A DNA stretch of 5,458 nucleotides from Methylovirgula sp. (GTDB lineage Bacteria > Pseudomonadota > Alphaproteobacteria > Rhizobiales > Beijerinckiaceae). Below, piece after piece: positions 1 to 5,458 of the stretch. The stretch spans positions 1-5,458 of the forward strand of contig JASHUD010000042.1 in NCBI GenBank assembly GCA_030040215.1, given 5' to 3'. The notes beneath the pieces are model-generated. The model was not told the DNA's origin. It made no database searches and saw only the letters and a list, made by a program, of their open reading frames with translations. Numbering within the stretch: position 1 is the stretch's first letter; each line of letters starts with the position of its first letter. The translations under genes and the position numbers were made by a program.

Positions 1-2058
1 GCCGCCCAACAGCTCGAGGTCTGCGTCGAGAAGCTCAGGGTGCGCGGCGAAGGTTTCCGCTGTTCGGTCGAGAGCCTCGGCGGGAGAACCCTCGAAATCG
101 ACGGGCGCGCCGTCAGCGGTCGTGCCGTGATGCGCGTCCGCGATGTCTCCGGCGATCGCCTCGAAACCCTGCGCCTTCGTGACCGGTTGGCACGCACCAT
201 TACCGAACTCGAGGCGTTGCGCGGCCTACTTGACGCGATTCCCGATCCCGTCTGGCTGCGCGTCGCCGGCGGCAAGCTGCACTGGGTCAATGCCGCCTAC
301 GTCCGCGCCGTCGAGGCCAAGGATTCCGGCGACGCGCTGTTGCACGGCACGGAGCTGCTCGAACGCGCGACGCGCGATGCCGCCGCCGATTCGCGCGCCA
401 AAGGCCTTGTCTGGCGCGGCCGCATGCCCGCCGTCGCCGCCGGCCAGCGCCGCCTACTCGACATCATCGAGGTACCGGTGGGCTTGGGATCGGCCGGCAT
501 GGCAACGGACATGTCGGAAATCGAGGCGGCGCGGGCCGATCTCGATCGGCAGATGCAGGCGCATGCGCGCACCCTCGACCAGCTTTCGACCGCGGTCGCA
601 ATCTTCGATCGCCGCAAGCGCCTCGTTTTCCACAACGCCGCCTATCGGCAGCTTTGGTCGCTCGATCCAGGCTTCGTCGACCAGCATCCGAGCGACTCCG
701 AAGTTCTCGACCGGCTGCGGTTGTCCGGCCTTTTGCCGGAACAGGCCGATTTCCGTGCCTGGAAAGAGAATCTCTTCGCCGCCTATCAGGCCATCGAGGC
801 GCGCGAGCACATTTGGTATCTGCCGGATGGGAGGACGTTGCGCGTGGCCGTCAATCCCAACGCGCAAGGCGGGGTGACCTATCTCTTCGACGACGTCACC
901 GAGCGCTTCCATCTCGAATCGCAGTTCAACGCATTGACGCGCGTGCAGAGCGAGACGCTCGATTCGCTGAAGGAAGGCGTCGGCGTGTTCGGCACCGACG
1001 GCAGGCTCAAATTCTTCAATCCGGCGTTTGCGAGCCTTCTCAACCTCGATCCAAATCTGCTCAACGAGAAGCCGCATATCGATCGCCTCGCCGGCGTGTC
1101 CACGCTGTTCGGTGAGGACGCCGCGTTCGACGAGATTCGCGCCATCGTCGTCGGTCTTACCGACCAGAGAACCGGATTCGAAAGGCGCATCGCCTGCCGC
1201 GACGGCTCGGTGCTCGACTGTACCGCGCAGCCGCTGCCCGACGGCGCGACGCTGCTGAGCTTCACCGATATGACCGCCAGCGTGAACGTCGAACGGGCGC
1301 TCACCGAGCGCAACCAGGCACTGATCGAAGCCGAGAAGCTGCGCAACGATTTCGTCCACCACGTATCCTACGAATTGCGCTCGCCGCTCACCAACATCAT
1401 CGGCTTCATCGAGCTGCTGAGCGACGGCTCGGCGGGACCGCTGAACGAGCGACAGCGCGAATATGCGGGCTATGTGCGCGCATCCTCAACCGCGTTGTTG
1501 GCGATCATCGACGACATTCTCGATCTCGCTTCGATCGATGCCGATGCGCTCGAACTCAATCTCGGCGAGGTGGATATCGACGCAACGATGCATCTTGCCG
1601 CTGAGGGCGTGCAGGACCGCTTGGCCGAGTCTTCGATCCGCTTGAACGTCGTCGCGATGGACGACTTGGGAACGTTCGTCGCCGACAGCCAGCGAATCCG
1701 CCAGGTCCTCTTCAATCTTTTGTCGAATGCGATCGGCTTTTCCTCTTCCGGGCAGACCATTACGCTTGCTGCGCAGCGGCGCGGCGACGAGATCGTGTTT
1801 ACGGTGCAGGACGAAGGCAGCGGGATTCCGCCCGAGCTGGTCGAAGAGGTGTTCGAGCGCTTTAAGACGCAGACCACGGGATCGCGGCATCGCGGCGTGG
1901 GCCTTGGTCTTTCGATCGTGCGCTCGCTGGTCGAGCTGCACGGCGGTCGCGTTCACATCGAATCGGTGCAAGGCCAGGGCACCACCGTCACCTGCATCTT
2001 CCCGGCGCGCAGTACAAAACTGGACAAAGCAAAGGCGGCACCGTATCGGCTTGCATAG
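1..2058 (+). CDS. divL: DivL-like multi-PAS sensor kinase with Tyr at the phospho-acceptor site (5' partial)
   Basis: The frame is open from the first base, so the true start lies upstream; the GTG at 40 is internal. With residues numbered from that GTG, the remains of one PAS domain (about 1-35) are followed by three more PAS-like domains at about 65-157, 180-286 and 308-410, a linker helix (415-437), a HisKA dimerisation/phospho-acceptor helix (438-505) and a complete HATPase_c domain: N box with N563, G1 box DEGSGI at 591-596, F box near 605 and G2 box GVGLGL at 619-624. In the H box, HHVSYELRSPL, residue 444 is Tyr (codon TAC, 1369-1371) where kinases of this family have the phosphorylated His. 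That substitution is the hallmark of Caulobacter DivL, which binds DivK and controls CckA and hence CtrA, largely without needing kinase activity. Its role here is inferred from homology. No membrane segment is visible in the part present. An unrelated kinase with a degenerate H box is the less likely alternative. Confidence 0.85.
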   Translation, partial: AAQQLEVCVEKLRVRGEGFRCSVESLGGRTLEIDGRAVSGRAVMRVRDVSGDRLETLRLRDRLARTITELEALRGLLDAIPDPVWLRVAGGKLHWVNAAYVRAVEAKDSGDALLHGTELLERATRDAAADSRAKGLVWRGRMPAVAAGQRRLLDIIEVPVGLGSAGMATDMSEIEAARADLDRQMQAHARTLDQLSTAVAIFDRRKRLVFHNAAYRQLWSLDPGFVDQHPSDSEVLDRLRLSGLLPEQADFRAWKENLFAAYQAIEAREHIWYLPDGRTLRVAVNPNAQGGVTYLFDDVTERFHLESQFNALTRVQSETLDSLKEGVGVFGTDGRLKFFNPAFASLLNLDPNLLNEKPHIDRLAGVSTLFGEDAAFDEIRAIVVGLTDQRTGFERRIACRDGSVLDCTAQPLPDGATLLSFTDMTASVNVERALTERNQALIEAEKLRNDFVHHVSYELRSPLTNIIGFIELLSDGSAGPLNERQREYAGYVRASSTALLAIIDDILDLASIDADALELNLGEVDIDATMHLAAEGVQDRLAESSIRLNVVAMDDLGTFVADSQRIRQVLFNLLSNAIGFSSSGQTITLAAQRRGDEIVFTVQDEGSGIPPELVEEVFERFKTQTTGSRHRGVGLGLSIVRSLVELHGGRVHIESVQGQGTTVTCIFPARSTKLDKAKAAPYRLA
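1351..1383 (+). other. Degenerate H box: Tyr replaces the phospho-accepting His
   Basis: The codons here read FVHHVSYELRS. Aligned with the HisKA consensus (S-H-E-L-R-T/S-P-L), the acceptor His is Tyr444 (numbered from the GTG at 40), while the following Glu, Leu, Arg, Ser and Pro are kept. Two His residues lie three and four positions earlier (440 and 441), but on this helix they would not occupy the acceptor position. Confidence 0.9.
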
Positions 2059-2074
2059 CTGTGGAAGCGGCGCA

Positions 2075-2091
2075 ACCGGAATTGATCCGGT
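2075..2091. other. Perfect 6-bp inverted repeat between divL and tsaE-amgK
   Basis: ACCGGA, a 5-base spacer (ATTGA), then TCCGGT form a perfect dyad, beginning 17 bases after the stop of the divL-like gene. No T-run follows, so it is not a canonical intrinsic terminator. It could be a small operator, an mRNA-end or processing hairpin, or chance. Its only support is the symmetry and its position in the intergenic gap. Confidence 0.3.
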
Positions 2092-2110
2092 GTGCCGTCG
2101 CGCATCCAAC

Positions 2111-2116
2111 GAGGAG
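2111..2116 (+). promoter_or_regulatory. Ribosome binding site that decides the tsaE-amgK start
   Basis: GAGGAG is a strong Shine-Dalgarno match. It lies 10 bases before the ATG at 2127 but only 1 base before the in-frame ATG at 2118, which is too close to be used. It lies far downstream of the in-frame GTG at 2061. This favours 2127 as the start of the TsaE fusion. Confidence 0.7.
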
Positions 2117-2126
2117 AATGCGGCAC

Positions 2127-3674
2127 ATGGCGGCTCGCGCGCCGCAGCAGAAGGCCCATTGGCGGGTTGAGCTTCCCGACGAGGCCGCCACCTGCTCCCT
2201 TGCCGTCGATCTCGGCCAATGGCTGCGGTCCGGCGATCTCGTTACGCTGTCGGGCGAACTCGGCACGGGCAAGACGACGTTCGCGCGGGCGCTGATCCGC
2301 AGCCTCGCGCGGGAGCCGGATCTCGAAGTGCCCAGTCCGACCTTCACCCTCATGCAGGCCTACGAAGCCGGCGCGTTCGCGATCCTTCACGCGGACTTCT
2401 ACCGTATCAAACATCCCGACGAACTCTTCGAACTCGGATTTGAGGAAGCGCAGAACGGCGCGCTCACGATTGTCGAATGGCCGGAGCGTGCCGCGGCGCA
2501 TCTCGGCATCAACAAGCTCGACATCGCGTTCGAGATCGACGTGCAGCGCGGAGACGACTACCGCGCCGCGGTGCTCACCGGTACCGGGACGTTCGCAGCG
2601 CGCCTCAATCTCGCGCGGGCCACTCACGACATTCTTGCCTCGTCCGGGTGGGCCGGCGCGGAGCGGCGTTTCATGCAGGGCGACGCCTCGAGCCGCGCCT
2701 ATGAGCGGCTTGTCAAACCGGACGGCGCCAGCGCGCTTCTCATGATCTTCCCGCCGCGCCCCGACGGACCGCCGGTACGCTATGGAAAATCCTACAGCGC
2801 CTTGGCGCGGCTCGCCGAAGGCATCCGGCCTTTTGTGGCCATCGACCGGGGCCTGCGCGCGCAGGGTCTTTCGGCACCGGAGATTTTCGCCGTCGATCTC
2901 GAAGCTGGGCTGGCAATTCTCGAGGACTTTGGCGACGCAGGCATCACGGATGGGCAGGCGATCGTCGTCGAACGCTATACGGAAGCGGTTGCCGTGCTTG
3001 CCAAACTGCATCACGCCGCCCTACAGGACGCGTTGCCGGTAGACGCCACCTCGACCTATCGAATTCCGCCTTACGACATCGATGCGCTGTCGATCGAAAT
3101 CGAATTGTTGCTCGACTGGTACGCACCGCATGTCGCCAAGGCCGCTTTGGCCTCAGGAGCCAAAGCGAATTTTGTCAACCTCTGGCGCCAGCTACTGCGC
3201 GACATCGCGCCGGCGCGGCCGAGCTGGACGCTGCGCGATTATCATTCGCCGAATCTCTTCTGGCTGCCGGAACGCGATGGCCTGGCACGCGTCGGCATCA
3301 TCGACTTTCAGGATTGCGTGCTCGGTCATCCGGCCTACGACGTGGTCTCGTTGTTGCAGGATGCCCGGGTCGATGTGCCGGACGAGGTGGAACTGAAACT
3401 GCTCGGCCAATACGCACAATTGCGGCGTGCCGCTGATCCGGCTTTCGATATGGCCAGTTTTGCCCGCGCCTACGCGGTGCTCGGTGCACAGAGAGCGACG
3501 AAAATTCTCGGCATATTCGCGCGTTTGGACAAACGTGACCACAAACCGCAATATCTTGCGCATCTGCCGCGCATCCAAAAATATTTGGCCAAAGACACGG
3601 CGCATCCCTTGTTGTCGGCACTCAAGGGCTGGTATGAGACGCACCTGCCGCGGGCCTTGAACAAGGGCCCGTGA
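2127..3674 (+). CDS. tsaE-amgK: Bifunctional TsaE (t6A tRNA-modification ATPase) / AmgK-like aminosugar kinase fusion
   Basis: The protein has 515 residues, against about 150 for stand-alone TsaE and roughly 340 for AmgK. Residues 1-160 are TsaE: Walker A GELGTGKTT at 43-51, SPTFTL at 70-75, the HADFYR metal/ATP motif at 88-93 and IVEWPER at 115-121. TsaE supports TsaB-TsaD in forming threonylcarbamoyl-adenosine at position 37 of ANN-decoding tRNAs. Residues about 178-510 are an APH-fold kinase of AmgK type: QGDASSRAYERL at 184-195, catalytic loop LRDYHSPNL at 369-377 (D371, N376) and the Mg-binding DFQD at 393-396. AmgK phosphorylates MurNAc/GlcNAc at the anomeric hydroxyl. The start at 2127 is chosen from the GAGGAG at 2111-2116; the frame stays open upstream to GTG 2061, but those residues are not TsaE-like. 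MurU, the next enzyme in the pathway, follows 24 bases later, which supports the AmgK reading. The kinase substrate is inferred. Confidence 0.9.
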   Translation: MAARAPQQKAHWRVELPDEAATCSLAVDLGQWLRSGDLVTLSGELGTGKTTFARALIRSLAREPDLEVPSPTFTLMQAYEAGAFAILHADFYRIKHPDELFELGFEEAQNGALTIVEWPERAAAHLGINKLDIAFEIDVQRGDDYRAAVLTGTGTFAARLNLARATHDILASSGWAGAERRFMQGDASSRAYERLVKPDGASALLMIFPPRPDGPPVRYGKSYSALARLAEGIRPFVAIDRGLRAQGLSAPEIFAVDLEAGLAILEDFGDAGITDGQAIVVERYTEAVAVLAKLHHAALQDALPVDATSTYRIPPYDIDALSIEIELLLDWYAPHVAKAALASGAKANFVNLWRQLLRDIAPARPSWTLRDYHSPNLFWLPERDGLARVGIIDFQDCVLGHPAYDVVSLLQDARVDVPDEVELKLLGQYAQLRRAADPAFDMASFARAYAVLGAQRATKILGIFARLDKRDHKPQYLAHLPRIQKYLAKDTAHPLLSALKGWYETHLPRALNKGP

Positions 3675-3682
3675 TTTTGTTT
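3649..3682 (+). terminator. Intrinsic-terminator-like hairpin over the tsaE-amgK stop codon
   Basis: Bases 3649-3658 pair with 3664-3673 to give a 10-bp stem, eight Watson-Crick pairs and two G-U wobbles, with a GC-rich core (CGGGCC with GGCCCG) and a 5-base loop (GAACA). Directly after the stem comes ATTTTGTTT (3674-3682), a T-rich tail. The stem contains the last codons and the first two bases of the TGA stop. Ribosomes finishing the gene would melt it, so it may act as a partial terminator or processing site upstream of murU. No folding energy was computed. Confidence 0.55.
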
Positions 3683-3698
3683 CGGTTCGCGTCGCGCC

Positions 3699-4424
3699 AT
3701 GCCGTCCTTCATGCCTGATAAAGCGATGGTTTTTGCGGCTGGGCTCGGCACGCGGATGCGGCCGCTCAGCGAGCATATTCCGAAACCGCTCATCAAGGTT
3801 GGCGGCAAGGCGCTGATCGACCACACGCTCGACCGTATCGCTGCCGCCGGCGTTTCGACCGCGGTGGTTAACCTTCACCACTGCGCCGACCTGATCGAGA
3901 CGCATCTTGCGGCGCGCCGCGCCCCGAGAATTGTCATCTCGGACGAACGCGATAACCTGCTCGATCAAGGCGGCGGCATCAAAAGAGCCTTGCCGCAACT
4001 CGGCGATGATCCGTTCTTTATATGCAACACGGATTCGTTCTGGATCGAAGGACCGCGCGCCAACCTCAATCGCCTCACCGCCGGCTGGGATCCCGAGAAA
4101 ATGGATGTTCTATTGCTCGTCGCCGCGGCCGCGACGAGCGTCGGCGTCGATTGGCTCGGCGACTTCACCATGGATCCGCACGGCAGGCTGGGGCGGCGCG
4201 AAGAGCGGCGCGTCGCGCCTTTCGTCTATACGGGGGTGGGGATCATCAAGCCTGCATTGTTTAAGGGTGCGCCCGACGGCGCTTTTCGGCTCGCTCCGTA
4301 TTTCTTCCAGGCTGCCGAAAAAGGCCGGCTCTTCGGCGTGCGGCTCGACGGGATCTGGCTACATATCGGCACCCCGCAGGCTCTCGAAGAGGCCGAGCGG
4401 CTGATCGCGCGCTCGGTGCTGTAA
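3699..4424 (+). CDS. murU: MurU-like N-acetylmuramate-1-phosphate uridylyltransferase
   Basis: This 241-residue single-domain nucleotidyltransferase is close to the usual MurU size. The GT-A-like signature is at the N-terminus: AAGLGTRMRPL at 13-23 for nucleotide binding, with the conserved KP at 29-30. Further on are LLDQGGGI (87-94), the metal-binding NTD at 110-112 (D112), VAPFVYTGVGII (172-183) and WLHIGTPQAL (220-229). There is no left-handed beta-helix domain, so it is not GlmU- or GlgC-like. MurU converts MurNAc-1-phosphate and UTP to UDP-MurNAc, completing the recycling route started by AmgK, which is encoded just upstream. The start at 3699 is the first ATG; ATG 3711 (residue 5) is possible. 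Neither has a recognisable Shine-Dalgarno, and the terminator-like hairpin at 3649-3682 precedes it, so expression may rely on read-through or reinitiation. Substrate assignment is inferred from family and context; another NDP-sugar synthase is possible. Confidence 0.85.
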   Translation: MPSFMPDKAMVFAAGLGTRMRPLSEHIPKPLIKVGGKALIDHTLDRIAAAGVSTAVVNLHHCADLIETHLAARRAPRIVISDERDNLLDQGGGIKRALPQLGDDPFFICNTDSFWIEGPRANLNRLTAGWDPEKMDVLLLVAAAATSVGVDWLGDFTMDPHGRLGRREERRVAPFVYTGVGIIKPALFKGAPDGAFRLAPYFFQAAEKGRLFGVRLDGIWLHIGTPQALEEAERLIARSVL

Positions 4425-4425
4425 C

Positions 4426-4458
4426 AGCCGCGTGTCCGTTTTGGGGAAGACGGCGGCT
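4426..4458. terminator. Weak hairpin in the convergent murU / cutA gap
   Basis: AGCCGC (4426-4431) pairs with GCGGCT (4453-4458), with a possible inner GTC/GAC pairing (4434-4436 with 4449-4451). It fills the 33-base gap between the two stop codons and could end transcription from either side. No T-tract follows on either strand, so a true terminator is doubtful. Confidence 0.25.
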
Positions 4459-4784
4459 CATGGCTCGTGCCGTGTTACGGCGTCGATCCACGCAAGATAG
4501 TCGGCAGAACCAGCCTCGACCGGCAGAGCGATGATCTCCGGCGTCTTGTACTCGTGCAGCGCGCGGATCGCCTGCTCGATTCCTCGGTAATCGATCTCTT
4601 TGCACTTGATGAGGAGCAGAATCTCTACCGCTTCTTCGACACGCTCGCGCCATGTGTAGACGCTTTCGATCGGCAGCATTTGCACGCAGGCGGCGAGGCG
4701 GCGCTCGACGAGCGCCGCGGCGATTGCACGCGCGTTCTCGCTTGTGCCGCAGGCCGTCAAAACAACTTGATATCTAGCGGCCAT
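4458..4784 (-). CDS. cutA: CutA1 family protein (PII-like trimer, divalent-cation tolerance)
   Basis: At 108 residues this is full length for CutA1. The family pattern is complete: an N-terminal strand VVLTACGTSENA (7-18), the helix and turn ERRLAACVQMLPIESVYTW (27-45), a charged hairpin with EILLLIK (54-60) and the C-terminal block HEYKTPEIIALP (77-88) followed by EAGSADYLAWI (90-100). The protein folds like PII signal proteins and forms trimers. E. coli CutA was linked genetically to copper and other divalent-metal tolerance, but the biochemical role remains unsettled. No signal peptide is visible, so it is predicted to be cytoplasmic. The bdhA gene ends 28 bases upstream on the same strand, so the two may be cotranscribed. 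Only an AGGA 2 bases from the ATG resembles a Shine-Dalgarno, which is unusually close. Confidence 0.92.
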   Translation of the reverse strand: MAARYQVVLTACGTSENARAIAAALVERRLAACVQMLPIESVYTWRERVEEAVEILLLIKCKEIDYRGIEQAIRALHEYKTPEIIALPVEAGSADYLAWIDAVTRHEP

Positions 4785-4812
4785 GTTCCTGCTCGCAAGC
4801 TAGGTCAGCCTC

Positions 4813-5458
4813 TCACTGTGCCGTCCATCCGCCGTCGATGGCGATGTTCGCGCCGGTAATCTGCGCCGCCGCATCCGAGCAGAGATAGACAACGAGCGCC
4901 GCCACCTGTTCCGGCGTGACGAACTGTTTGGTCGGCTGCGCGGCAAGAAGGACTTCGTTGACGACTTGTTCGCGGGTGAGATTGCGGGCTTTCATCGTGT
5001 CGGGAATCTGCTTTTCGACGAGCGGCGTCCAGACGTAACCGGGAGAAACGCAGTTTGCCGTGATCCCGAACGTCGCGGTTTCGAGCGCGACGGTCTTGGT
5101 CAGTCCGACGAGTCCGTGCTTGGCCGACACGTAGGCGGACTTGAACGGCGATGCGACCATCGAATGCGCCGACGCGGTCGAGACGATGCGTCCCCATTTG
5201 CGCGCTTTCATGCTCGGCAGCGCGGCGGCAATAGCGTGGAACGCGGCTGACAAGGTGATCGCGACGATCTCGTCCCAAATCTCCGGCGGGAATTTCTCGA
5301 TCGGTTCGACGTGCTGAATGCCGGCGTTGTTGACAAGAATGTCGAGGGTACCGAACACCGCTTCGGCTTCGCTCACCATGGCGCGAATTTCCTGCGGCTT
5401 CGTCATGTCGGCCGGCGAATAGAGCGCCTTGACCGCGAAGTCCTTGGCGAGGGCGGCC
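4813..5458 (-). CDS. bdhA: D-3-hydroxybutyrate dehydrogenase, SDR family (5' partial at window edge)
   Basis: The frame runs off the end of the window. There are 17 visible residues before the ATG at 5404-5406, so that ATG is internal. About 214 of roughly 260 residues are present; the missing N-terminus should hold the Rossmann TGxxxGIG motif. Numbered from that internal Met: NNAG at 26-29, catalytic Ser79, and Tyr92/Lys96 in YVSAK. Pocket residues typical of bacterial 3-hydroxybutyrate dehydrogenases are present too: Q31 (in NNAGIQH), H81, K89, W126 (GYVWTPL) and Q133. The C-terminus is the family-typical DGGWTAQ. The enzyme interconverts D-3-hydroxybutyrate and acetoacetate with NAD+, feeding PHB and ketone-body use. 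One oddity is Thr51 where the SDR catalytic tetrad normally has Asn. It lies upstream of cutA on the same strand, probably in one transcript. The family assignment is firm. Confidence 0.93.
   Translation of the reverse strand, partial: AALAKDFAVKALYSPADMTKPQEIRAMVSEAEAVFGTLDILVNNAGIQHVEPIEKFPPEIWDEIVAITLSAAFHAIAAALPSMKARKWGRIVSTASAHSMVASPFKSAYVSAKHGLVGLTKTVALETATFGITANCVSPGYVWTPLVEKQIPDTMKARNLTREQVVNEVLLAAQPTKQFVTPEQVAALVVYLCSDAAAQITGANIAIDGGWTAQ

Noticed and set aside
454..1362. Long open frame on the - strand (302 codons) opposite the PAS domains
   Set aside because: It is a shadow of the kinase frame: no family motifs, and the sense strand encodes clear PAS domains throughout.
40..2058. 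GTG at 40 as the start of the sensor kinase
   Set aside because: The frame is open to the first base of the window, the upstream codons read as normal coding sequence, and the first PAS domain would be cut in half. The gene starts outside the window.
2061..2126. N-terminal extension of TsaE from GTG 2061 or ATG 2118
   Set aside because: The extra residues do not resemble TsaE, the extension would run through the inverted repeat at 2075-2091, and the only good ribosome binding site (2111-2116) is correctly spaced for the ATG at 2127 alone.
1953..3014. Long open frame on the - strand (353 codons) opposite divL and tsaE-amgK
   Set aside because: It spans two well-supported genes on the other strand, has no recognisable domain, and is arginine- and glycine-rich as expected for antisense reading of GC-rich DNA.
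5404..5406. Internal ATG as the true start of the 3-hydroxybutyrate dehydrogenase
   Set aside because: Codons upstream to the window edge read AALAKDFAVKALYSPAD, typical of this family before its second Rossmann strand, and starting here would lose the NAD-binding glycine motif.
1..5458. Mobile element, defence system, CRISPR array, tRNA or rRNA
   Set aside because: No transposase, integrase, terminal repeats, direct-repeat array or RNA-gene-like structure was seen. All long coding frames are accounted for by five known protein families.

Overview
The window looks like chromosomal core-type DNA from an alphaproteobacterium, most likely of the Hyphomicrobiales (Bradyrhizobium/Xanthobacteraceae side). 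The reasons are the GC-rich coding style, a DivL-type PAS sensor kinase with tyrosine at the phospho-acceptor site, a fused TsaE/sugar-kinase protein, and a poly-hydroxybutyrate-type 3-hydroxybutyrate dehydrogenase. This placement comes from recognising protein families, not from a database search.

Layout. On the + strand: (1) a 5'-truncated multi-PAS DivL-like pseudo-histidine-kinase (1-2058); (2) a fusion of the t6A-tRNA ATPase TsaE with an AmgK-like aminosugar kinase (2127-3674); (3) a MurU-like nucleotidyltransferase (3699-4424). On the - strand, converging on murU: (4) a CutA1 protein (4458-4784) and, 28 bases upstream of it, (5) the 5'-truncated 3-hydroxybutyrate dehydrogenase (4813-5458). 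The two clusters meet tail to tail with only 33 bases between them. No stretch longer than about 70 bases lacks a gene. I see no tRNA, rRNA, CRISPR array, insertion sequence or phage gene.

How the genes fit together. AmgK and MurU are successive steps of the peptidoglycan-recycling shunt: MurNAc is phosphorylated at the anomeric position, then converted to UDP-MurNAc, bypassing MurA. The kinase step is fused here to TsaE, a component of tRNA t6A37 modification. DivL in Caulobacter links DivK to the CckA-CtrA cell-cycle phosphorelay, so the + strand cluster places cell-cycle signalling, tRNA modification and cell-wall recycling side by side. The - strand pair concerns ketone-body/PHB metabolism (BdhA) and a PII-fold protein of uncertain role (CutA).

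Points most worth a second look: tyrosine replacing the phospho-accepting histidine in the kinase; a strong intrinsic-terminator-like hairpin over the stop codon of tsaE-amgK, just before murU; and a threonine where the SDR catalytic tetrad of BdhA should have asparagine. I do not see an undescribed multi-gene system in this window; the genes belong to known families.
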